Assembly: GCA_964538875.1 (NCBI GenBank)
Contig: CAZIHO010000057.1
Location: 1 to 21,473 of the forward strand
Source: CAZIHO01 sp964538875
GTDB lineage: Bacteria; Pseudomonadota; Gammaproteobacteria; Chromatiales; Chromatiaceae
DNA length: 21,473 nucleotides
Direction: 5' to 3'
The position numbers and the translations under genes were made by a program. This document shows, in pieces, positions 1 through 5,843 of the stretch. The first letter of the stretch is position 1, and the number at the start of each line of letters is the position of its first letter. Under the pieces are notes generated by a model that was given only the letters and a program-made list of their open reading frames with translations, ran no database searches and was not told the DNA's origin.

Positions 1-163
1 CCGGGGTGAATTGCGCCGCATCCTGCCCGCCTGGCGGCTGCCGTCCTACACCACCAGGGCGGTTTTCCCTGGCCGCCGCCTGATGCCGGCCAAGACCCGC
101 GCCTTTCTCGACCTGTTGGAAGCCGCCTTAGCGGGCGCCACTCCCAGTGCCGGGGCGGTTTGA
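1..163 (+). CDS. LysR-family transcriptional regulator, C-terminal fragment
   Basis: Only the last 53 codons are present, with the frame starting at base 2 and a TGA at 161-163; the rest lies upstream of the window. The translated tail contains ELRRILPAWRLPSY, then RAVFPGRRLMPAKTRAFLDLL. This is the usual end of the effector-binding domain of LysR-type regulators: a 'vLp.W..p' strand, an 'avyP..r.lspk.raFidfl' strand and helix, then a short disordered tail. By family knowledge it would be a DNA-binding regulator acting as a tetramer; its target cannot be told because the DNA-binding half and any divergent neighbour are missing. It converges on the secreted-protein gene at 318-959. The short C-terminal fragment limits confidence. 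Confidence 0.7.
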   Translation, partial: RGELRRILPAWRLPSYTTRAVFPGRRLMPAKTRAFLDLLEAALAGATPSAGAV

Positions 164-257
164 TTCAAGCCCGGGTTGCGCTGGGCGGTGCGGCCAGTTG
201 GGGGCCCAAGGGAGATGGCCGGTTGGCCATGATTCACCTCGCCCACATGCCAATCAC

Positions 258-289
258 TAAAACGAAAGCCCCCGGTCATGCCGGGGGCT
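258..289 (-). terminator. Intrinsic terminator of the secreted-protein gene
   Basis: A perfect 9-bp stem (267-275 with 281-289) encloses a 5-base loop. Read on the minus strand it is followed by TTTCGTTTTA, a typical U-rich tail. It lies about 30 bases past the stop of the minus-strand gene at 318-959. On the plus strand no U tract follows, so it can serve the LysR gene only weakly. Confidence 0.8.
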
Positions 290-317
290 GGCAGCGGCTG
301 GATGGGGGCAACTCAAC

Positions 318-959
318 CTACTTGGGCAGGTTTTGGCCTGGGTCATTGAGACCCCCGGTCTCCACAAAGCTCACACAGTCACCTTGATTCTTGAACAAAG
401 GCTCCCCGGTCAATCCCGTGATGTTCTTCCATCCTCCGGCCTTGCAGGCATCCTTACCCAATTCGTCCACGATAAGAGTGCCATTCAATACCGGAGCTGA
501 ATCATAGTGGGAACCTCTCATCAGGAAACCATAGCTTTCACCGGCCCGCACCGGCAGGGCAATGGTCCCTTTATAGAAGAAGCCCCCGGACGGGGAGGTG
601 CAACAGTTCACCGGACCGGCGCTCACAATAGGAAACAGGTCGCCACCGGAGATCGCATCCAGCCCCACGGTCACCCGGTACCAGGAATGATAGCCACTAT
701 ATTCGTAGCTCAAGATGACCGTGCGCGAATAACCCGCCAGGGTGCCGAAGTTCCAGCTTCCGGAAAATGGACCCTGGGCTAAATAACGGAATTCGGCGGG
801 AGGCGAGGTGCCATCAGACACCAAGGTCGTGGTGCCGGTTCCCCCGCCTGACCAAGGAATGTCAAGCAATGCGGCATGCGCCGCTGCCCCCCCTAACAGC
901 AAGGCAAACAGCACCGATGAAGCCCCTAGTGACAGGGCGGTAACCCTTTTGGTTTTCAT
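318..959 (-). CDS. Secreted protein of unknown function with C-terminal Cys/FKNQGDC motif
   Basis: The protein has 213 residues. ATG at 959 is preferred over the GTG at 968 because AGGTGA lies 5 nt upstream of it. Residues 1-29 form a clear Sec signal peptide (KTKR, a hydrophobic core, then AHA before the likely cleavage site). The mature part is rich in Gly, Ser, Thr and aromatic residues and looks all-beta, with a CC pair at 119-120. The last 44 residues carry C172-x3-GGW and FKNQGDCVSFVETGG (C195). I recognise this short tail motif from many otherwise unrelated exported bacterial proteins; its role is unknown to me. The two cysteines could form a disulfide. The gene stands alone, ends at a good terminator, and has a long leader resembling a cyclic-di-GMP riboswitch. 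A surface, matrix or biofilm role is therefore inferred, not shown. Confidence 0.8.
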   Translation of the reverse strand: MKTKRVTALSLGASSVLFALLLGGAAAHAALLDIPWSGGGTGTTTLVSDGTSPPAEFRYLAQGPFSGSWNFGTLAGYSRTVILSYEYSGYHSWYRVTVGLDAISGGDLFPIVSAGPVNCCTSPSGGFFYKGTIALPVRAGESYGFLMRGSHYDSAPVLNGTLIVDELGKDACKAGGWKNITGLTGEPLFKNQGDCVSFVETGGLNDPGQNLPK

Positions 960-1104
960 TTCACTCACCTATATGGCCCTATGGGCTGGGCGTGATTCCT
1001 CCTATTAGTACGGGCAGGTTCGGTTAATGGATTGGGGGATCGGGGAGCCCGTGGCACCTGGCCAATGGCCTACTCATTAAGCCTGGAAATCCCTGCTACC
1101 CAAT

Positions 1105-1159
1105 AAAAAGCCGGCCTGCTTCCCGCGACCTTGACGATGGTCGTTGTCGGCAGTCCGGC
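1105..1159 (-). terminator. Leader terminator, probable riboswitch expression platform
   Basis: On the minus strand GCCGG (1159-1155) can pair with CCGGC (1114-1110). Inside are a TGC/GCA pairing and a CGACC/GGTCG hairpin, and TTTTT (1109-1105) follows immediately. The 5' arm is the same GGAC-containing stretch that forms the 3' side of P3 in the proposed aptamer. The two structures are therefore mutually exclusive: a folded aptamer would break the terminator, predicting an ON switch. It lies about 145 nt before the coding start. Confidence 0.5.
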
Positions 1160-1222
1160 GATCCGCTTGTTGGGGACCCGTGACATTCCGTCCCTACCTT
1201 GCGGTGGGTTTGGTCTTAACCT
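1139..1222 (-). promoter_or_regulatory. Candidate class-I cyclic-di-GMP (GEMM-I-like) riboswitch aptamer
   Basis: Read on the minus strand, this leader shows in order: GAC then AAACC; a P2 stem CCCACC/GGTAGG (one mismatch) capped by a GCAA tetraloop; GGGACGGAATGTCACGGG; and a P3 stem whose GTCC pairs with GGAC followed by TGCCG. The GEMM-I consensus as I know it is GGCAAACC, a GNRA-capped P2, GGGACGCAAAGCCACGGG, then a P3 ending GACAGCCG. Here GAC/GTC replaces GGC/GCC by covariation, and the A of the GGAAT segment is kept where the ligand-stacking A sits. The P1 closing stem (AGGTT with AAC..CC) is weak, so this is a diverged or decaying member. It controls, by position, the secreted protein at 318-959. 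Confidence 0.55.
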
Positions 1223-1229
1223 CAATTCA

Positions 1230-1258
1230 AGTATGGATCGTTTCCAGCCCCTGACCAA
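1230..1258 (-). promoter_or_regulatory. Putative sigma70 promoter for the riboswitch leader
   Basis: On the minus strand, TTGGTC (1258-1253) and CATACT (1235-1230) are separated by 17 bp. Each matches three to four of six consensus bases. The predicted start of transcription, about 7 bases past the -10, falls at 1222-1223, exactly where the aptamer begins. That placement is the main support. Confidence 0.4.
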
Positions 1259-1696
1259 GGGGCATAGCTTTTTAAGAGTATGAATTACTTAGTAGAAAAT
1301 CAGGGCAGCTAGCTGCTGCACATACAGGCTCATCCTGGCCTAATCCCAGACGGCCGCATCGCTGTTAGAGAGGCTGACCAATCCAAGGCGACCAGCCGCT
1401 TCATCCGGACCTGAAGCTTCTGCGGGCAGAGTGGGACACCAAGGTGCCGCCGGCTGTTTCTATTAGGCCCTCGGTTCCAGAGCGCCCAAACCGGCCGTGC
1501 CAGGGCCCCCTAGTCCAGGAACTTTGGGGTTGGCGGCCGAAATCCAGATCGACCACCGGCCCAGGCTTTCCCCTCCGCCGATATTTTTTGAGTTTTCACT
1601 CCGTCTTCACATGGCCTTGACCAAGCCTTCACTGGGGGCTTGTTAGTTTGCGATGGCGGCAGATTAGGACCGCTTCCTTGGCGTGAGGTCAATCAG
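1259..1696. other. Intergenic region without a recognisable gene
   Basis: About 440 bases separate the leader promoter from the SulP start. I find no conserved open frame, no RNA gene and no clear insertion-sequence end. It contains a perfect 12-bp palindrome, GCAGCTAGCTGC (1305-1316), about 47 bases upstream of the leader promoter. It also has an A/T-rich patch around 1580-1597 and a poor promoter-like pair TTGACC (1617-1622) / TTGTTA (1640-1645) that might serve the SulP gene. A short plus-strand stretch around 1380-1500 has mildly coding-like composition but contains nothing I can identify. Confidence 0.5.
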
Positions 1697-3535
1697 ATGG
1701 CGGGTGTTCGAATGTCGGTGTCGAGGCTTCGTGGGGCCGGTGTCCAGGATTCCCCGAGCGGCTGGCCGGTTTGGCTGCCGCGTCTACTGCCTTTTCTACG
1801 GTGGCGCCAGCAGGTGGATAGGGCCAGCCTGCGGGCCGATGCGCTGGCAGGGCTGACCGGCGCCATCGTGGTATTGCCCCAGGGGGTGGCCTTTGCCACC
1901 ATCGCCGGGATGCCGCCGGAGTATGGCCTCTACGCCGGAATATTGCCGGCCATCATCGCCGCTCTGTGGGGTTCGTCGCGCTTTTTGGTGTCGGGACCCA
2001 CCACCGCTGCGTCCATTGTGCTGTTTTCCAGCCTGAGCGCCCTGGCGGTGCCCGGGAGTCCCGAATACGTGAGTCTGGCCTTGACCCTGACTTTCATGGT
2101 GGGCGCCCTGGAGCTGGTGATGGGTCTGGCGCGGCTCGGCACTCTGGTGAATTTCATTTCCCATTCGGTGGTGGTGGGCTTTACCGCTGGTGCGGCGCTG
2201 TTGATCGCCGCCAATCAGATTAAGCACTTCTTTGGCCTGGAGATGCCCCGGGGGCTGCCGTTGCACGGCACCCTGACCTATTTGCTGAGCCATCTCCATG
2301 ACATAAAGCCCTACGTGGCGGGCGTGGGCGCTTTGACCCTGGCGGTCGGTTTGGTGGCCAAGCGCTGGGTGCCCCGGGCGCCCTATATGTTGATCGGCAT
2401 GGGAGCCGGTGGCTTGGCCGCCTTTGCCATGGAACAGGGACTGGCAGGTGTCCAGGGATCGATTCCCATGGTCGGCGCCTTACCGGCTAGTCTGCCGCCC
2501 CTGTCCTACCCCAGGTTGGAGTGGGATACCCTGGCCCGTTTAGCTCCCATCGCCCTGGCTGCCACTCTGTTCGCTCTAACCGAGGCGGTGTCCATCGCCC
2601 GTTCCCTGGGGAGCCGGGTGCATGAACAGGTGGACGGAAATCAGGAGTTCATCGGTCAGGGTTTGTCTAATCTGGTCGGCAGCTTTTTTTCCGCCTACGT
2701 GGCTACCGGCTCCTTCAATCGCAGTGGTCTGAATTTCCAGGCCGGCGCCAAAACGCCCCTAGCGGCGGTATTCGCCGGGGCCATGCTGGCCGGGGTAATC
2801 CTGTTGGTGGCGCCATTGGTTGCCTATTTGCCCAACGCCGCCATGGCAGGGGTGCTGTTCATGGTGGCCTGGGGTCTGATCGACCTGCACCACATTCGGC
2901 AGATCCTGCGCGCCAGCCGCCAGGAGTCGGCGGTCTTGCTGGTCACTTTTTTTTCCACTCTGTTCCTGGATCTGGAATTCGCCATCCTGGCTGGCGTGCT
3001 CTTGTCCCTGGTGCTGTACCTGAACCGCACCTCCCATCCCCATGTGCTGACCCGGGTGCCTAATCCCAATGGTCCCAAGCGGGACTTCGTGACCGATCCC
3101 CGGTTGCCGGAATGCCCCCAGCTCAAGGTGGTGCGACTGGATGGGTCCCTGTTCTTCGGTGCCGTTGCCCACGTATCCGAGGTGCTGGCCCAGCTGGCCA
3201 GGCATCAACCGGGTCAGCGGCACCTAGCCATTTCCGCCACCGGCATTAACTTCATCGACATCGCCGGTGCTGAATTCCTGGCCCAGGAGGCGGCACAGCG
3301 CCGGGCGGCCGGGGGCGGCCTGTACCTGATCCGGCCCAAACCTGATGTCTTGAAAACCCTGGACCGGGGCGGTTATTTGGACCTCATTGGCCGGGAGCGG
3401 TGTTTCCCAGGCAAGACCACCGCCCTGGCGTCCATCATCGAGGGTCTGGATCCGGACCTGTGCCGAGACTGTAGCCGGCGCATTTTCCGGGAATGCGCCA
3501 GCCGACCTGGCGCCCCGGCCAACGCAACCCACTAG
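1697..3535 (+). CDS. SulP-family anion transporter with STAS domain
   Basis: The protein has 612 residues from ATG 1697, chosen over the TTG at 1640 because GAGG lies 8 nt upstream. Residues about 35-430 form the multi-helix SulP/SLC26 membrane domain, with the typical opening VLPQGVAFATIAGMPPEYGLYAG and later VSGPTTA, TEAVSIARSLGSR and SGLNFQAGAKTP. Residues about 468-580 are a cytoplasmic STAS domain with FIDIAGAEFL in the loop that binds nucleotide or is phosphorylated in relatives. The C-terminus ends CRDCSRRIFREC, a cysteine tail seen in this subfamily that may bind metal. Family members move sulfate, bicarbonate or other anions across the inner membrane; the substrate cannot be read from sequence. 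The universal-stress-type gene follows after 19 nt and is probably co-transcribed, a pairing common for SulP genes. Confidence 0.93.
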   Translation: MAGVRMSVSRLRGAGVQDSPSGWPVWLPRLLPFLRWRQQVDRASLRADALAGLTGAIVVLPQGVAFATIAGMPPEYGLYAGILPAIIAALWGSSRFLVSGPTTAASIVLFSSLSALAVPGSPEYVSLALTLTFMVGALELVMGLARLGTLVNFISHSVVVGFTAGAALLIAANQIKHFFGLEMPRGLPLHGTLTYLLSHLHDIKPYVAGVGALTLAVGLVAKRWVPRAPYMLIGMGAGGLAAFAMEQGLAGVQGSIPMVGALPASLPPLSYPRLEWDTLARLAPIALAATLFALTEAVSIARSLGSRVHEQVDGNQEFIGQGLSNLVGSFFSAYVATGSFNRSGLNFQAGAKTPLAAVFAGAMLAGVILLVAPLVAYLPNAAMAGVLFMVAWGLIDLHHIRQILRASRQESAVLLVTFFSTLFLDLEFAILAGVLLSLVLYLNRTSHPHVLTRVPNPNGPKRDFVTDPRLPECPQLKVVRLDGSLFFGAVAHVSEVLAQLARHQPGQRHLAISATGINFIDIAGAEFLAQEAAQRRAAGGGLYLIRPKPDVLKTLDRGGYLDLIGRERCFPGKTTALASIIEGLDPDLCRDCSRRIFRECASRPGAPANATH

Positions 3536-3554
3536 ATTTGTCGAGGAACCCGAG

Positions 3555-4163
3555 ATGCCCGAGTCGATTAGCCTCATCGCCGCCCTAGACTTGAACGACC
3601 AGGCGGCCATCCTCATCCGCCGGGCCGGCCGGCTAGCTGCCCAGTGCCAGGCCCGGTTGGTGTTGGCCCATGTGGTGGATTTTCATGGCGGTTATGAAAG
3701 CGATCATGTGCCCTTTCTGACGCCCGCCCAGGTCCAGGACCAGATGGTGCGCCATGCCCGCGCCTGGCTGCTGGGTCTGGTTCATCATCTGGAGGTGCCG
3801 GAGGTGGAGATCCTGGTACGGGCCGGCGCAGTCGTGCCGGTGTTGGCGGACCTGGCCTTGGCACGGAACGCCCGTTACTTGGTAGTGGGAACCGGCCGCT
3901 GGGGCCCGTTTGGCAAGCTAGCTAGTTTGGTCAAGGATACCCGCCTGAGCGCCGCTGGCTGTGAGCTTATCAGCCTGGAACCGGCCAGCCGGCCGGCGTC
4001 ACGGGGTCCAGTTCACGGGGCCGGCGCTTGGTGGGCCGGATGTTGGGCCTGGGGCGGGCTGGCTAGGGCTGCCAAGCGCCTACTTTTTGCCTGGAGCCTG
4101 GCGTGGTGCGGTTGCCGCGCCTTTCTGAACCGCCCCGGGCCCCTCGGAGGCTCGGTGGTGTGA
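3555..4163 (+). CDS. Universal stress protein (UspA-like) with IS-derived C-terminal end
   Basis: The protein has 202 residues from ATG 3555, with GAGG 8 nt upstream and 19 nt after the SulP stop. Residues 1 to about 137 have the alpha/beta Usp pattern: SLIAALDLNDQAAILIRRA, ARLVLAHVVD, a long helix, VEILVRAG, then ARYLVVGTGRWGPFGKLASLV. The glycine-rich nucleotide loop is degenerate, lacking the usual final G-S/T, so ATP binding is doubtful. The next ~65 residues are not Usp-like (Trp-, Ala- and Arg-rich). The last 13 or so (LNRPGPLGGSVV) are encoded by the terminal repeat of an IS3-family element starting at 4126, so the original stop has been lost or replaced. Adjacent SulP suggests a regulatory role for the transporter; that is inference. 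Confidence 0.8.
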   Translation: MPESISLIAALDLNDQAAILIRRAGRLAAQCQARLVLAHVVDFHGGYESDHVPFLTPAQVQDQMVRHARAWLLGLVHHLEVPEVEILVRAGAVVPVLADLALARNARYLVVGTGRWGPFGKLASLVKDTRLSAAGCELISLEPASRPASRGPVHGAGAWWAGCWAWGGLARAAKRLLFAWSLAWCGCRAFLNRPGPLGGSVV

Positions 4164-4575
4164 GTCACGCCGCTATGGCGGACTCGGTAACCTGCGCGTC
4201 AGACGCCGCTTCCGCCTCGGCAGGGGGTCGATGGCCGATGGGCTCGAACAACCGCCGATGGTTGAACCCCTCTACCCAGGTGAGGGGCGCCAGTTTGACG
4301 GCCTCCTGGTTCCACTAGAACTGCCGGTGGATGAGTTCGGCCTTGTCGGGAGACCGTTGATCGTCTCGGCTAAGGTATTGCCATGGGAGTCTCCAGTGCT
4401 GCCGAGGGATCGATGCCCGCATCCGCTAAGCGCTGGATATGGCGGATGGACTCATACTGAACTCTGGGGTCGCTGTGGCGGATCAGTTTCCCGCAGGTCA
4501 CCGGCCGACGGGCGTACCGGGCCTGTTTCAGGGCATCCAGCACCAAGCCGGTACGGGCGCTGCTGGTTGAGCTTG
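4126..4575 (-). mobile_element. Decayed IS3-family insertion sequence, right-end fragment
   Basis: TGAACCGCCCCGGG at 4126-4139 followed by GAGGCT and TGTGAGTCA matches, from memory, the right terminal inverted repeat region of IS3-group elements. These carry CCTCC...CCCGGGGCGGTTCA just after the transposase stop. Directly inside it lies the 3' third of an orfB transposase on the minus strand (4165-4575). Recognisable transposase sequence stops near 4575, and I find no matching left end before the HDOD gene. The element is therefore truncated and cannot move. Its end lies inside the stress-protein reading frame. Confidence 0.8.
4165..4575 (-). pseudogene. IS3-family transposase OrfB, 3' remnant with frameshifts
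   Basis: Translating the minus strand piecewise gives the C-terminal integrase-core landmarks of IS3 OrfB. First comes SARTGLVLDALKQARYARRP (to about 4500), then KLIRHSDPRVQYESIRHIQ with RLADAGIDPS (the HSDRGxQY region). After a frameshift near 4383 comes NTLAETINGL. After a second frameshift near 4345 comes KAELIHRQF, an in-frame TAG, then WVEGFNHRRLFEPIGHRPPAEAE and a stop at 4167-4165. The upstream catalytic region (DDE part 1) and OrfA are missing. Two frameshifts plus a stop show long decay. The plus-strand open frame across this stretch is a shadow of it. Confidence 0.88.
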
Positions 4576-4716
4576 GCCGGGGATCCGAATGGGGAGGGCC
4601 TGGCCGGACTGACCAGCGTGGGACTGGTGTTCTACAGCCTCAACCTGGCTACCAAGAACCAAACTCCAAACACCCCAGACCAACTGATTCTTTTGCAGAA
4701 GTAAATAGCTGGCCAT

Positions 4717-4731
4717 CGGGGTGCAACCCCG
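4717..4731 (-). terminator. Short hairpin downstream of the HDOD gene
   Basis: A perfect 6-bp stem (CGGGGT with ACCCCG) closes a 3-base loop, 18 nt past the HDOD stop. No U tract follows on the minus strand, so termination is uncertain; it may only protect the 3' end of the transcript. The rest of 4576-4748 holds nothing I recognise. Confidence 0.3.
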
Positions 4732-4748
4732 CCTGCTTCACCGGCGCC

Positions 4749-5597
4749 TTACTCGTTGCCCTTGATCCAGTCCTCGGCGTCCGATTCGAGTTCCTGATAT
4801 TCGCTGGTCGAGAGGGACAGGGTCGCTAGCACCTTGTCGCCCACCCGTTCCCACATCAAGTCATCGGCGGCGCGGCGGATGCGATGGGTCAGGTGTCCCG
4901 CCAAAGTCAGCAGGGCGACCGGTTCCGCCTGGGAATTGGCAGCATCACCCAGCATATCTTCGCAGTGGTGATCCCGGATGGTGTCCACCACCACTTCCGG
5001 AAGTTGCCAGGAACGGGCCACCAAATAGGCCACCACCGCGTGGTTGGTGTTCAAGGCCGCGTCCTCCACCTCAATGAAGGTCTTATCCGGACTGGCGTTG
5101 GCGGCCTTCAAAATGTCTAGATAATGGGGAAAGCGTTGCAGGAGCAGCGGAATGCCGCAGTCGTGGAACAACCCCAGGGCATGGGCCTGACTGGGCGAGA
5201 TCGACACCGCTTTCAACTGTCGGACCAGGTTGGCACACACCAAGGCGGTATCGGCAGCGCTGTTCCAAAAGCGTTCCAGGGACATCTTATTCAGACCGGC
5301 CATGGCCATGCGCAGGGCCAAGCCGTTCACTAGGTGAACTGTATTGTTCAGACCCAGCCGGAACACCGCTTGATGAATGGAGCCGATGCCACCGCCGCCG
5401 AACGCTGCGGAGTTGGCCGCCTTGAGCAGGGCCGCCGCCATGCCGACGTCGGTGGACACCGCCCGAATGATCGCGCCCAGGTCCGGGTCGTCCTTGGCCT
5501 GCTCCGCCCGCACGGCCAGGAGAGCGCGGGGCTGGGGGGGAATGCGAATGCCCTGCAACAAGCGATGGGACTGGGCGTCGTCAATGACCGCATACAT
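4749..5597 (-). CDS. HDOD-domain protein
   Basis: The protein has 282 residues and starts at ATG 5597. HDOD domains are degenerate relatives of HD phosphohydrolases, used in signalling and regulation, often in cyclic-di-GMP, chemotaxis or stress networks. Visible family features are RAVSTDVGMAAALLKAANSA (residues about 46-65) and GSIHQAVFRLGLNNTVHLV (72-90), the 'i.si..Ai..LG...v..l' signature. The remnant GLFHDCG (142-148) retains H145-D146, and NHAVVAYLVARSWQLPEVVVDTIRDHH (185-211) follows. It stands alone; there is no fused receiver, GGDEF or EAL domain. It diverges from the CorA-type gene across 246 bases carrying two promoter-like elements. Enzymatic activity is unlikely for the family, and the partner is unknown. 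Confidence 0.88.
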   Translation of the reverse strand: MYAVIDDAQSHRLLQGIRIPPQPRALLAVRAEQAKDDPDLGAIIRAVSTDVGMAAALLKAANSAAFGGGGIGSIHQAVFRLGLNNTVHLVNGLALRMAMAGLNKMSLERFWNSAADTALVCANLVRQLKAVSISPSQAHALGLFHDCGIPLLLQRFPHYLDILKAANASPDKTFIEVEDAALNTNHAVVAYLVARSWQLPEVVVDTIRDHHCEDMLGDAANSQAEPVALLTLAGHLTHRIRRAADDLMWERVGDKVLATLSLSTSEYQELESDAEDWIKGNE

Positions 5598-5634
5598 GGT
5601 AGTTGGCCCGGTTTTTGAATGGATTTAACCAGCG

Positions 5635-5643
5635 AGCATAACA
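5635..5643 (-). promoter_or_regulatory. Putative extended -10 promoter of the HDOD gene
   Basis: On the minus strand TGTTATGCT fits an extended -10 (TGn then TATGCT), about 38 bases upstream of the HDOD ATG. No good -35 hexamer sits at the usual distance, which extended -10 promoters can tolerate. Confidence 0.35.
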
Positions 5644-5775
5644 GATACCGGCCAGGGCAATGGCGCCGCCCTGGCGGGGGAACGGCGGCTAAATATTCCT
5701 GAGAGATAGGGTTCATCCTTGCGCTCAAAACCCCCTCTTTCCCATTGATTTCACAGCAGAATCGGGCATAGGGAA

Positions 5776-5784
5776 TGCTACACT
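5776..5784 (+). promoter_or_regulatory. Putative extended -10 promoter of the CorA-type gene
   Basis: TGCTACACT fits an extended -10 (TGn then TACACT). The predicted transcription start is near 5791, about 53 bases before ATG 5844. It overlaps the first codons of the longest possible frame (5775), which argues against that earlier start. Confidence 0.4.
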
Positions 5785-5843
5785 TAGCGTCACCCGACCG
5801 GCCGCTGGCCGCCCAGTTAACACTTATAAAAAAGCCAGTGCCC

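Noticed and set aside
1070..1258. 62-codon minus-strand open frame over the leader
   Set aside because: It coincides with the structured riboswitch/terminator region, spans the putative promoter, and its translation resembles no protein.
1380..1620. Possible degraded gene in the plus-strand gap before SulP
   Set aside because: A short coding-like stretch (around HPDLKLLRAEWDTKVPP) exists, but I could not tie it to any family and the flanks contain stops.
3224..3616. Minus-strand open frame over the SulP/Usp junction
   Set aside because: It is a shadow of the STAS domain coding strand; no ribosome-binding site or family match.
4231..4704. 157-codon plus-strand open frame
   Set aside because: The opposite strand carries recognisable, frameshifted IS3 transposase; this frame is its shadow. 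Its C-terminal part beyond 4575 matches nothing I know.
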